From Talinum fruticosum (taxonomy: Eukaryota > Streptophyta > Magnoliopsida > Caryophyllales > Talinaceae): 64,000 nt of DNA. The DNA lies in assembly GCA_021018815.1 (NCBI GenBank), contig JAITYX010000003.1, forward strand, positions 12,357,501-12,421,500, written 5' to 3'. Position 1 is the first letter of the stretch; each line of letters begins with the position of its first letter. Of the stretch, positions 33,837 through 43,691 are shown in pieces. The notes below the pieces were generated by a model. That model was not told where the DNA came from. It did not search any database and saw only the letters and a list, made by a program, of their open reading frames with translations. The position numbers and the translations under genes were made by a program.

Positions 33837-35116
33837 TGATGTGTAGTGGCGGAAGCAAAGAAAAAGTAGAGAAAACCGCAAGAAGCACAACCGGCCAGAA
33901 TGCAGCCTGCGTGCGCAATCTTGGCAGATTGGGTGAAAGGTGGGGCAAAAGTGCTTGGTCTTGGCTGAAATTTGGAGGGAAGTAGGTAACTGGTAAATGA
34001 AGGTCGTGACCAAGTTTCGTTGAATTTGGATAAGGGGAACTCCCTGAACAGATAGCCTGAAGTTGATGCAACCGGCTGGCTGTACAGACAGACACCCTTT
34101 GTTTGGTTTCAGTGTGGAGGATGGAGGTGTTCTTGGATGGAGCTGAAAATTGGAGGAATGGTAGTAGATGGACTGGAAGGATTGTGGTTAAAATTTGGAG
34201 TGAAATGGCTGGGTAGATTGTGAGATATGAATTGGTGAAATGAGGGGATAAAACCAAGGTCCTAGCTCGGATACGTAAACACCACCGAGTAAGAACCGAG
34301 GGGCACCTTCAATCTGTCCGGATACAGAAACACCACCGGGAGATTGGAAGGACTCACAGGACACCACCTGGCTGCCACACTAGGATACAGCAATGAGAAT
34401 TCCAAAAGGTGAGCAAATCCAGCTCGAGTATAAACTCATATATTTCAGCAAAAGGTGATTTACAATGAAGCTCATGAGCTGATTATATAATGCCTTGCTA
34501 TGGCATTTTACATAACCGAATGCAAGCTGAAAGTATAACAGAATTCAAGCTGAAAATAATGCAAAAACAAAATGCTAACTAACAATATTCCTTTCCCTCC
34601 CTCCAAGTCAAGCTAGGGTGAATTCTAGCCAAGCATTTCAAAATTGGGAACATGTGGCTATGGCTTGTTTTCCCCTTCTCCAAGCTCTTTGATTCTTGAT
34701 GCTTCTAGAATGCTTAGTCATCATCTCCTTTTGTAGCTCATCATTCGGCTAAAGCATCCTCATGGACCGACCATGATTTAGGCATCAACTTATTTATGTA
34801 CCACGAGCATAACATAGCAACATTCCCGGCCTTGATTAGAACAAACCTTCTTGCTTGACCATGGAGATTTTAGGTGGCTACTCTCACTAATCTTCTCAAC
34901 TAAATTGGTAATCAATTATTTATAAACAAAATCATAAGAGCTTAGTGACTTTGAGAACCATCATCCTCCGGAATCCACTAACATCAAACGCTTGTATTTT
35001 GAGCCCTTCCCTTGATCATGGAGTAAGCAAACATTTCCGGCTGAACACTAAACATACAAAGCTTCACAACATGAATAATATTCAGCTCAAAACAGAAGGT
35101 TGCCCACTCTCCATCA
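33837..35116 (-). repeat. 3' LTR (1280 bp) of the young element
   Basis: It runs on the plus strand from TGATGTGTAGTGG to CCCACTCTCCATCA. The palindrome AATGCC-N7-GGCATT is at 34489-34507 with TATATAA (minus) adjoining. The inverted-repeat cluster lies at about 34267-34384. Confidence 0.9.
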
Positions 35117-35521
35117 TTCTCCCCTTGTAGGAGAGAATTTGCCCTCAAATTCGCATACATAGCATGCTCCGGTGTAAAAAAATCTGGTCATGTCGGAGCT
35201 TATGTTGAGAACAAAATTGGAGTGTCCTCGTACACCCATGCAGTCGGTTAGCTGAAGGTACAGGCTTCGGCCATGCTGCCAGTTTGGATGCTCCTCGGGT
35301 ATGCTTATGGTGTAGGGGTTGCCTTGGTCATCAAGTAGTTCATCATTGGGTACATTAATCCACAAGCATTTAGGAAGATAAACAACTTCCTTCAGCATCA
35401 ATTCTGCCCATGGATTTTCCGATTTCTCTCCCGGTCAGCTACCCATAATTCATCACCATTGGGATCCAAATCAGATTCTGTCCGGGTAAAACAAATGGTT
35501 CTCGGGACAAAATTTTTTGGC
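35114..35521 (-). pseudogene. Unrecognised tail segment between protease and polypurine tract
   Basis: Two overlapping minus-strand frames cover the tail. One (35730-35398) ends DLDPNGDELWVADRERNRK. The other (35401-35114) reads WINVPNDELLDDQGNPYTI and then HPNWQHGRSLYLQLTDCMG. Neither looks like RT or integrase. The last 45 bases keep, in another frame, the NLRANS...QGE wording that ends pol in relatives. The segment thus replaces RT to integrase. It could be captured host sequence; I cannot name it. Confidence 0.45.
35117..35133 (-). other. Polypurine tract of the young element
   Basis: Minus strand CTCCTACAAGGGGAGAA directly before the 3' LTR. The equivalent ACAAGGGGAGAA is at 43655-43666 (minus) and ACAAGGGGAGAG at 50181-50192 (plus), so this tract is shared by several elements here. 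Confidence 0.75.
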
Positions 35522-36136
35522 TTAGGAAATGTCTTTGTGGTGGTGAATGGACAGGATTTTTTGTGGGGGATCAAAGCTGAACTTGTCAAGACAAATAGTG
35601 GAAAGAGGGTGGAATCTTTGTGGCAACTCCTCGGCTGAGTATGGGAATGAACGAATGTGTTTGTGGTAAGGCTCAAACTCTTTTTGCTTGTCTTTGAGGA
35701 AAGGTTCCTTAAACACAAACAAGAGGTCATTTTGGGAGGAAGAGTTTTGTGGCTTCGGTTTGTATTGGCTAGGAGGCAAGGGGGCTAATGTGATTTTCTT
35801 TCCATCCTTGGTGAAGGTGTAGGTATTCTTGAAACCATCATGTGTCACCCTTCGGTCATATAGCCAAGGTCTCCCAAGTAATATATGGCAAGCATCCATA
35901 GGAATTACATCACACCACAACTCATCATGATAGTGCTTACCAATACTAAATGAAAGAAGACAACGAGAATTAACTTGAAGTCCTTTACCTTGACTAAGCC
36001 ATTGGACATTATAGGGGTGAGGGTGGATCGAAGCATGAAGTCCAAGCTTGTCTACCATTGTAGAGGCAGCCACATTAGCACAACTTCCACCATCAATAAT
36101 GATGGAACAAACTTTGTCTAGCACTCGTGCCTCTTG
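35522..36136 (-). CDS. Retropepsin-like protease, one-base frameshift from gag
   Basis: The frame contains VCSIIIDGGSCANVAASTMV with the aspartic protease triplet in DGGS form, usual for CRM-type elements. Later come WCDVIPMDACHILLGRPWLY (second lobe, LLGRPW) and FTKDGKKITLAPLPP. The protein frees gag and pol products in relatives. It would be one polyprotein with gag, but an extra base near 36124 puts it in another frame. The conserved part stops after FLKDKQKEF, the point where relatives also diverge; the rest of the frame to 35522 is unique to this copy. Confidence 0.8.
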   Translation of the reverse strand, partial: QEARVLDKVCSIIIDGGSCANVAASTMVDKLGLHASIHPHPYNVQWLSQGKGLQVNSRCLLSFSIGKHYHDELWCDVIPMDACHILLGRPWLYDRRVTHDGFKNTYTFTKDGKKITLAPLPPSQYKPKPQNSSSQNDLLFVFKEPFLKDKQKEFEPYHKHIRSFPYSAEELPQRFHPLSTICLDKFSFDPPQKILSIHHHKDIS

Positions 36137-37301
36137 TGTGAAAAATGGTTTCACGTTGCTCCTCGCTTGGATCCTTGAAACCGCTCAAGGTCCTTCTTAT
36201 CACCAACATTTCTCCTTCATCCGCCTCTTCTACCACTTCTTCTACCTCATCTAGCAAGAGTAGTTCCTTCTCGGTTTCATGCTCATCCATCAAGGGCTCT
36301 TGGTATTCAACCAAAGTAATCACCCTTCGGTTGGGACACTCCGAAGCAATGTGTCCAAAACCGTGACACTTGAAGCATCTCCTTGGGTCATTTGTTTTTG
36401 GCATTGGATTAAGCGGCTTTGGGGTTTGGATGGGCATAGGCTGTTTTGTGGGATTTGGAATTGTTTGTGGTGAAGGTTGGGGACTCCCCTTGTAGAAGGG
36501 TTGGCTTCTTTGAGAGGGAAAAGTTTTAGGCACTTCCTTTTTGGCAAACCGATTTTTCTTTTGTTGCTCCACCTTGTGTGCCAAGTGACACACCTCATCA
36601 AATGTGGTAAAATGTTGTAGCTCCACAATTTGAGCGTACTTAGCATCCAAACCGCCTAAGTACCTCACAATTGTTTGGTCCTCATTCTCTTGCAAATCAC
36701 ATTTGATCAACAATTTCTCAAACTCTCTAGTGTATTCTTCTACACTCATATTGCCTTGTTGTAGAGTATAGAGTTGGAGAAAACTATCTTGGACATAAGT
36801 AGGTGGTAGAAAACGAGCTTTGAGCTTAGCTCTCATTTTCTCCCAACTTTTGATTTTAGGCTTCTTGTCCCTTACTCTTTTGTGCTTCAAATTTTCCCAC
36901 CAAGTGGAAGCAAAGCCTCTAAGCTTGAGTGCAACAAGCTTCACCTTCTTCTCGTTTGGTACTTCTTTGTAATCAAAAATTCTTTCCACGGTCCTCATCC
37001 AATCAAGGAACTCATCCGGATGCAATCTCCCTTCAAATTCCGGAATCTCAATTTTGAAATCTTGGTAGTGTGATTTGGACCGTCTAGAACTTCTTCTTGA
37101 TTGTCTTTCACTGTCCGTGGAAGCAAAAGGATTGCTCTCCTCATCATCTTCATGTAGGCTAGGATTAGAGCGAATAGGAGGTGATTCACTCCTTAGCTGG
37201 TCACGCTTAGCCTTCATGTCACGCCCAAGTTGTTTTCGGAGGTACTCATTCTCCTTCATTAACATTTCAAACCTCTCTTCCAAAGTCATGCTTGCACTCA
37301 T
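36093..37301 (-). CDS. Gag (capsid and zinc knuckle) of the young element
   Basis: Starting at MSASMTLEERFEML (37301), chosen because all relatives share this start, the frame runs about 400 codons. A coiled N-terminus (LMKENEYLRKQLGRDMKAKR) leads to a Ser/Arg-rich linker and the capsid domain (FEGRLHPDEFLDWMRTVER, LKLRGFASTWWENLK, LPPTYVQDSFLQLYTLQQG, VEEYTREFEKLLIKCDL). A CCHC zinc knuckle CFKCHGFGHIASEC follows, then an acidic linker (ELLLLDEVEEVVEEADEGEM). Gag packages the RNA into particles. This copy is uninterrupted up to the frameshift before protease and could still be made. The open frame extends upstream into the LTR without a shared start. Confidence 0.9.
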   Translation of the reverse strand: MSASMTLEERFEMLMKENEYLRKQLGRDMKAKRDQLRSESPPIRSNPSLHEDDEESNPFASTDSERQSRRSSRRSKSHYQDFKIEIPEFEGRLHPDEFLDWMRTVERIFDYKEVPNEKKVKLVALKLRGFASTWWENLKHKRVRDKKPKIKSWEKMRAKLKARFLPPTYVQDSFLQLYTLQQGNMSVEEYTREFEKLLIKCDLQENEDQTIVRYLGGLDAKYAQIVELQHFTTFDEVCHLAHKVEQQKKNRFAKKEVPKTFPSQRSQPFYKGSPQPSPQTIPNPTKQPMPIQTPKPLNPMPKTNDPRRCFKCHGFGHIASECPNRRVITLVEYQEPLMDEHETEKELLLLDEVEEVVEEADEGEMLVIRRTLSGFKDPSEEQRETIFHTRGTSARQSLFHHY

Positions 37302-37383
37302 GGCTGGGAAGTCTTTGTGGCTGGCTATTTTTGTGGTTTTTGGATTTTGGGAAATGGACACAATCACCCTAGGTTCAGAACTT

Positions 37384-37395
37384 GCTCTGATACCA
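37384..37395 (-). other. Primer-binding site
   Basis: Minus strand TGGTATCAGAGC, matching the 3' end of initiator-methionine tRNA, four bases inside the 5' LTR boundary at 37400. Confidence 0.85.
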
Positions 37396-37399
37396 AAAA

Positions 37400-38681
37400 T
37401 GATGTGTAGTGGCGGAAGCAAAGAAAAAGTAGAGAAAACCGCAAGAAGCACAACCGGCCAGAATGCAGCCTGCGTGCGCAATCTTGGCAGATTGGGTGAA
37501 AGGTGGGGCAAAAGTGCTTGGTCTTGGCTGAAATTTGGAGGGGAAGTAGGTAACTGGTAAATGAAGGTCGTGACCAAGTTTCGTTGAATTTGGATAAGGG
37601 GAACTCCCTGAACAGATAGCCTGAAGTTGATGCAACCGGCTGGCTGTACAGACAGACACCCTTTGTTTGGTTTCAGTGTGGAGGATGGAGGTGTTCTTGG
37701 ATGGAGCTGAAAATTGGAGGAATGGTAGTAGATGGACTGGAAGGATTGTGGTTAAAATTTGGAGTGAAATGGCTGGGTAGATTGTGAGATATGAATTGGT
37801 GAAATGAGGGGATAAAACCAAGGTCCTAGCTCGGATACGTAAACACCACCGAGTAAGAACCGAGGGGCACCTTCAATCTGTCCGGATACAGAAACACCAC
37901 CGGGATATTGGAAGGACTCACAGGACACCACCTAGCTGCCACACTAGGATACAGCAATGAGAATTCCAAAAGGTGAGCAAATCCAGCTCGAGTATAAACT
38001 CATATATTTCAGCAAAAGGTGATTTACAATGAAGCTCATGAGCTGATTATATAATGCCTTGCTATGGCATTTTACATAACCGAATGCAAGCTGAAAGTAT
38101 AACAGAATTCAAGCTGAAAATAATGCAAAAACAAAATGCTAACTAACAATATTCCTTTCCCTCCCTCCAAGCCAAGCTAGGGTGAATTCTAGCCAAGCAT
38201 TTCAAAATTGGGAACATGTGGCTATGGCTTGTTTTCCCCTTCTCCAAGCTCTTTGATTCTTGATGCTTCTAGAATGCTTAGTCATCATCTCCTTTTGTAG
38301 CTCATCATTCGGCTAAAGCATCCTCATGGACCGACCATGATTTAGGCATCAACTTATTTATGTACCACGAGCATAACATAGCAACATTCCCGGCCTTGAT
38401 TAGAACAAACCTTCTTGCTTGACCATGGAGATTTTAGGTGGCTACTCTCACTAATCTTCTCAACTAAATTGGTAATCAATTATTTATAAACAAAATCATA
38501 AGAGCTTAGTGACTTTGAGAACCATCATCCTCCGGAATCCACTAACATCAAACGCTTGTATTTTGAGCCCTTCCCCTTGATCATGGAGTAAGCAAACATT
38601 TCCGGCTGAACACTAAACATACAAAGCTTCACAACATGAATAATATTCAGCTCAAAACAGAAGGTTGCCCACTCTCCATCA
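37400..38681 (-). repeat. 5' LTR (1282 bp) of the young element
   Basis: Same ends as 33837-35116. The palindrome-TATA module is at 38053-38071 and the inverted-repeat cluster at 37830-37948: CTCGG/CCGAG (37830-37834 with 37849-37853), CCGG/CCGG, and CCTAG/CTAGG (37931-37935 with 37944-37948). Confidence 0.9.
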
Positions 38682-39106
38682 CAAGTATTCCTTCCCCTTG
38701 TGCAAGAAAGCTTGTCATTGGTCCAACACATGCTTCCTTCCACTAGAGATGATGCTTGGAGATTCTTCTAGAATCCTCCTTGAGTTTGTTGATTCATGGG
38801 AAAGGTCCACCCATTGACCCTTGATCGAGTATGAACTTTCGGCCATAAAATTCAGCATGAGCAAAATGCACCTAAAATACCCTTTAGGCATTTTTGGACC
38901 GCCTCTTGTGTATTTATTTTGCTCCAACTCTCAACAACAATTATTTATGTACCATAAGACATAAAAAGATAATTCCCATCATTCACCAAGCTCTAGCTTA
39001 ACTTGTAAAAGTCAAACCAGAATAATAGTCAATTAGGTGCCAAAATGATCTCCATTCGGTTTTAGCTCCTTTTGTAGCTTTGTCATTAAACCATAGCTCT
39101 TGACAT

Positions 39107-39592
39107 TTAGGCATGTATGGAGGTCTTGGTCAAGTATGTTGCAGCCCATGGGTCAATATCCATGAACAACCTTTGAAGGTCTCTTTCAACAACAAACGTC
39201 CATTTAAATTGCTCAAGAACAATTTCACAATCTTCTAAATACAACGGAAAATAACACCTCATAACAAATGCACCATTCAATTTTAGAGGCTCTTCTTCAT
39301 CTACTACTTTGGTTACTACTTCAAGTTTTTCCATAAGATAAGACTTCTTTTCATGTTCAACTCTATCCTCTTTGGGCAGCCCACACTCGGCAAGAATAAC
39401 AACCCTTCAATTAGGGATTTTTGTGACAAAATGATCAACTCCTTGGCATGCAAAACATCTTCGGGCTGAGTTAGGGACATGGAATATTTTAGGAGGAGGG
39501 GCTATAACTTTCAGTGGGTATAACAAGGACTGGGCAGAATATGTTTGTGGGGTGAAATGGGTTTTTGGTTTTGGCTTTTGATTTGTGGGCAT
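39107..39592 (-). pseudogene. Decayed zinc-knuckle segment of gag-like ORF
   Basis: The frame 39592-39407 ends PNSARRCFACQGVDHFVTKI, where the CCHC pattern is kept except that the last Cys is Ile. A following frame (39334-39107) has an acidic linker (TKVVDEEEPLKLNGAF) and then unrecognised sequence. The position between the acidic ORF and the missing pol suits a gag C-terminus. Confidence 0.5.
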
Positions 39593-39851
39593 GGGTCTTT
39601 TGGAGTAAGGTAAGAGTGGGAGGGGTTATGGCCAATTTATGGACAACTTTGGGAGAGGAATGAGAGACGCTAAACCCATCATGGGCTTATCTCTTGTCAA
39701 ACAACAAGGGCCATTCCCAAAAGGCAAAGTAAACACTCACAAGCATAGCAACATTCCACGTCTCAATAATGCTTAACTTCACAAAGTCGAAGGAGACTAA
39801 GCAAGGATAAACAAAGAGGTTTATACCTTGATAAGGTTGTGGGATATCACA

Positions 39852-40364
39852 TTAAGGGAAGTGGGTTGTGGCTTGAATCTCTAAACTCCCATTGCTAGTA
39901 GGCTCTTCTACCTCACTAGACAATGAATGGAAGGTGATACCTCCATACTCCTCAACCTCTCGAAATTCTTGGCCATAGTCATTAAGAATGGGAAGTAGTT
40001 CATCTTGGCTTGGGTCTTCCTCGTTGCTTGTAGGAGCTAGGCTCACATCTTGCTCCTCTTGCGGTGGGTTGGACACACCCATGGTTTCTTGCTCAACCAG
40101 AACTTCACATGAAGGAAAATGGACATTGATTTCTTCCTCATTTGTAGATGAAAAAGTGTCCACCAAGACATCTTCATCAAACTTAGGAGGCAACTCAAAC
40201 TCATTTGTTGGTTGGCAAATATCCTCCAATTCACTTTCAACATACTCATCAAACTTGGGAGACAAATCAAAGTTAGCCTCAATATCTTCTTGAGAATGCT
40301 CTTCCTCTTTTAGCTCTAAGGATTGAACCTTGTGGCTTTCCAACTCTACTTTGAAAGCATGCAA
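39852..40364 (-). CDS. Acidic ORF of unknown function (family shared with 48717-48998)
   Basis: A 170-codon frame rich in Glu/Asp. Its middle repeats a motif: FDLSPKFDEYVESELEDICQ then PTNEFELPPKFDEDV. The unrelated-strand element at 48717-48998 has FTLYPKYDEHVVNNLEDECQ then PNEIELPPMYDEML, an unmistakable relative. No known retrotransposon domain fits. It precedes the zinc-knuckle remnant, so it may be part of a modified gag. A frame from 40629 to 40346 upstream is Pro/Ser/Thr-rich and may belong to the same protein after a frameshift. Confidence 0.55.
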   Translation of the reverse strand: MHAFKVELESHKVQSLELKEEEHSQEDIEANFDLSPKFDEYVESELEDICQPTNEFELPPKFDEDVLVDTFSSTNEEEINVHFPSCEVLVEQETMGVSNPPQEEQDVSLAPTSNEEDPSQDELLPILNDYGQEFREVEEYGGITFHSLSSEVEEPTSNGSLEIQATTHFP

Positions 40365-40893
40365 TTCCGCTTCCCATTTCTTCCTTTTTGCTCATGAATA
40401 TCTAGCTGGTGCTTCAACTCAAGCAAACTCTTTTTCCTTTGAGAAGGGATGGTAACCAATTCCTTTTGTAGCCAAAGTGGTGTGGTTTTTTTGTGTGTTT
40501 TGGTGAGGGAAGTGGGGGTTTCTTTTGGTGAGTGGATGGGGTGTTTTGTGGTAGGCAAAGGGGTTGGACAGTTGGGGTTATGGAAGGAGAAAAGGAGAGG
40601 GCTAAAAGCTTAGGAGAAGGGGAAGACAAACTCCCTTTGTTAATGGGTTTGCTCTCGGTGGGAGGGGGCTTGGGAAACTTACCCTTGGAGGTTTGGACCT
40701 CCTTGTGCTTGCCTTTTTTACCCTTCTAAACTAATTCAAGAGCTTGACATTAAGCTTCATCTCTGTCTCAAGAGCATCCATCATCTTCTCAAGCAAATCA
40801 TGCCTACTCTTTTTGTGGTGTTGGGGCTGGATGTGTTTGGGTTTTTTGTGGAGGTGGTTCTGGTGGGAGCATGGTCAAGGATGGTAGCCATAA

Positions 40894-40905
40894 GCTCTGA
40901 TACCA
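40894..40905 (-). other. Primer-binding site
   Basis: Minus strand TGGTATCAGAGC just inside the LTR start at 40910. Confidence 0.8.
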
Positions 40906-40909
40906 AAAT

Positions 40910-42639
40910 TGATGTATCTCTCTAAGCTAGAGGGAAAAAGGGCAAAGAATGGTTAAGGCACAAAGACACACACTCGGACAAAATGGGTGTTTCGTGTGCA
41001 GCTCGGGGAAATGGATGGATGGGGATGATTTCAGTGGAGTTTGGGCTTGATTTTTGAGGGGGAAATCGTGAGGGAGTGAGGAAGGTGTGGTAAAAAGTGG
41101 GGGAAAATGGAGGTCAGGATCACCTTGAACCGAATGTAAAACGACTGCCCTGTGCACTCGGGAAAATCAGAATGTCATGCCTTGATTATTCTAGTAGAAC
41201 GGAACGATATAGAGCTGAGATCGATCTAAAATTTGTGGGGCGAAGTCTCAACTCAATGTGATGGGGAGGACACCACAAACCCGGACCCAACTAAGACCGA
41301 GAGCCAGCCGGAACCGAGTGATAATGCTGAGTCCTCCGACTTCATTACGGAACCCTCGAAACCATTGCTGGGTCTTCGTTGATAACGCAGGCATCAAGGG
41401 AGTTTTGGCCACACTCGAAATACTTATCTGTCTCCTCGGACAGGAGTAAGACAGGAGTAAGGGAGTCGGACAAGTCGAAATATTCGGAGGAAAATAAGCC
41501 AAGGGATCTTTTTCCGAGTCCTCGGTTTTGAACTTAGACTACTTGATCATCATTTAGGCATCTTCAGCAGAGCCAGAAAAGGAAAGTTAAGGATCGAGAA
41601 AACAAAAGAATTTGGTGACAACGACTCGTAGCTGTCACCGGACTCGAACTCGTACTACTCGTACTACCGATTCCGTGGTCCCCCTCCTTTCTGCTGTCCT
41701 TTTTCTGCTGTAATTATTTACCTTTTGTCCTTGTTTTTATCCTTTTATTTTGCTTGAATACATCACAACCATTGATTGTAAAGGGGATTTATAACCCTTA
41801 GATTAGAGTGATGTACCCTATCTAAGAGGCCTATAAATATACATGGGCTCTCTCTTTGTACATGATGATTTTGATATTGGCTATATGCTAAGTAAAGTTG
41901 AGCGAGTGCTCCTTTCAACCCCAAAATTCTCTTTTGCTTGTCTAATTAGTGGCATAATTAGGTCTGTGTTACGAAGAGTCCGATTATACTTAGTATGGTG
42001 ATAGTTGTATCACTAAGTGTGATTAGTGCCCTAGTTTTATCCTTGGTGGTGATATCTCGTATCCTTGGATAGTTCTAGTTTATCTTATTCTTATCCTATC
42101 AAAGCTAGTTACCTTACTAATCATCTCCTTACGAGTGATTAGCTTAATCCTCGTTGTTTATTGTTTCATTGGTCACTTCTAAGCCCATTCCGAGTCTCTC
42201 GGAATTGCATTTGGCGCACTCTGTTTCGGGATCGGTGTAGCCTTGCGTTTTGGCACATCACAATGGACAATGAGTGTGTAAAATTTTAAGGTCAGAATCC
42301 TTGGGGTTTAGGAGATATGAGGGTCGTAAGAAGGGTAACCGAATAGAAATCAAGCTTCCAATGGATACAGATTCACCACCATTGTTAACTTGAGGCACCG
42401 AAGGTTTGGGCTGGATACGAGATAACACCACCAGCTTGAGCCTTTGGACTTAATTGAACATCACTAAGCTTGCCAAGCCTAGATAAAGCAATTAAGAGTT
42501 TTGAAGGGAAGAGCACACAGCTCAATCAGTTTTCATTCATCAACATTCTATCCTTTTTACATAGAATGAAGCCACTATTTATAGTGCTTCTAGGTGAGAT
42601 AGCCACGACTAATCTAAGGGCTAATAAAGCCTTATAATA
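40910..42639 (-). repeat. 5' LTR of the 30645-42639 element, interrupted and truncated
   Basis: It matches 30645-31370 closely but is split at 41258 by a solo LTR (41259-42260) and cut at 42639 by the next element, so about 500 bases of its outer end are missing. Hairpin stems: CAATGG 42359-42364 with CCATTG 42379-42384; GCTGG 42410-42414 with CCAGC 42431-42435. Confidence 0.8.
41259..42260 (+). repeat. Solo LTR (1002 bp), TGATGGGG...GGCACATCA family, TSD CAATG
   Basis: It starts TGATGGGGAGGACACC and ends TTTTGGCACATCA, with CAATG at 41254-41258 and 42261-42265. It is collinear with the 3' LTR at 4745-5742, so it comes from the CRM-like family at the left edge. A TATA-like 'gcctataaatatacatg' is at about 41829-41845. 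Confidence 0.9.
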
Positions 42640-43654
42640 TGATGTATAGTGGGAGCGGAAGCAAATAAAAGAGGAAAACCGCAAGGAAGCAAGCTAGACG
42701 AGAATGTGTCCTGCAGGTGCGGTTCGGGGAAAAGGGTGAAAGGAGGGGTAAATGATGGGAGTTTTGGCTAAAATTTGGAGGGGAGGAGGAAAATTTGGGA
42801 ATTTTTGGATGACGGGAACTCCTTGATCCGCAAGCCCGAAGATGGCAGTACTCGGCTGGAAGTCCAGGTTGATACTCTTTGTTTGGATCGAAGGAGGGGA
42901 CGGTAGGGTTCTTGGATGAGGCTAATTTGGGGGGGAGTAGACTCACTGAAAGGATAGTGTGTGAAATTTGGGCTAAAATGGATGAGTAGATTGTGAGATA
43001 TGGATCGGTAAAGTGAGGGGATAGAACCCGGGTTACGGCTCGGATATAGAAACACCACCAAGTGAACCAAGGGGCACCTTCAATCGGTCCGGATACGAAA
43101 CACCACCGGGGATTGAAAGACTCAAAGAACACCACCGTGCTGCCACACACGGATATAGCAATTGAGATTTAAAGAAGGAGAGCAATCCAGCTCAAGAGTA
43201 TAAACTCATATATATCATCAAAAAGTGTCTTTACATGGTGCATGCTAGCTGAATATATGATGCCTCACATTGGCATTTTACAAAGCTGAAACAAAGCTGA
43301 AAATTAAAGCAAAAATGATAACAAAAACCATAAAGATTCTTTCCTCTCCTCCAAGTTAAGCTAGGATGAATTCTAGCCAAGCATTTGATGGTTAGGGAAC
43401 ATGTGGCCACGGTTGCTTTCCCTTTGGCAAGACTCAAACAACCTTATTCCACTATGATGTATGTTTCTAGAATGCTCTTTACTAGACTTCACTTGCCGGG
43501 CCTAAACTTGTGGTAAAGTAATATGGACCGACTTGTATCTTATTTATGTGCAAACGGCAGCTTTCCCTTGACTTAGTACGTCCGGGACTCATTACGTACC
43601 ATAGTGATGATGACACAAGGCTTTGGAGTCCATCCGGCTAGCAACTCTCCATCA
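42640..43654 (-). repeat. 3' LTR (1015 bp) of the pol-bearing element
   Basis: It runs from TGATGTATAGTGG to GCAACTCTCCATCA. The palindrome is at 43259-43277 (GATGCC-N7-GGCATT). The inverted-repeat cluster is at 43039-43152: CTCGG/CCAAG (a wobble pair), CCGG/CCGG, and CCGTG 43135-43139 with CACGG 43148-43152. Confidence 0.85.
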
Positions 43655-43691
43655 TTCTCCCCTTGTAGAGAAGAATTTGCCCTCAAATTCT

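Larger units (their letters stand above)
33837..38681 (-). mobile_element. Full-length young gag-protease element (4845 bp), TSD CAAGT
   Basis: Two almost identical LTRs (33837-35116 and 37400-38681) enclose 2283 bases. CAAGT flanks both ends (33832-33836 and 38682-38686). By eye I count only about half a dozen differences between the LTRs over 1.28 kb, so insertion was recent. Inside are the primer site, gag, protease and a short tail; RT, RNase H and integrase are absent. It is therefore non-autonomous and must have used proteins of a relative. Insertion was into an LTR of the same superfamily. Confidence 0.9.
32822..39060 (-). repeat. Older LTR of the same superfamily, split by a full-length element
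   Basis: From 32822 ('tggtgtatagctaggg') the plus strand follows the common LTR plan: a purine-rich start, hairpin motifs such as CAAGG...CCTTG and CTAG...CTAG around 33437-33515, and 'ggaacatgtggc' at 33787. It is interrupted at 33836 by the element 33837-38681, resumes at 38687 and fades out near 39060. The right end is not clear, so this boundary is approximate. It may be a 5' LTR or a solo LTR. Confidence 0.5.
30645..42639 (-). mobile_element. Minus-strand Ty3/gypsy derivative with acidic ORF, host of nested insertions
   Basis: LTRs with the same outer end (TGATGTATCTCTCTAAGCTAG) lie at 30645 and 40910. A primer-binding site (40894-40905, minus TGGTATCAGAGC) sits just inside the right one. 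Internal material at 38690-40893 and 31867-32821 includes an acidic ORF, a zinc-knuckle remnant and scraps of integrase and RNase H. It is interrupted by an older LTR starting at 32822, and that by a full-length element (33837-38681). The right LTR is interrupted by a solo LTR and cut off at 42639. The original protein set is no longer intact. Confidence 0.65.

Noticed and set aside
34945..35130. Plus-strand 61-codon frame at an LTR end
   Set aside because: It occurs within an LTR and matches other LTR copies; no coding evidence.
40532..40729. Plus-strand 65-codon Gly-rich frame
   Set aside because: Antisense to the Pro/Ser/Thr-rich minus-strand gag-like region.
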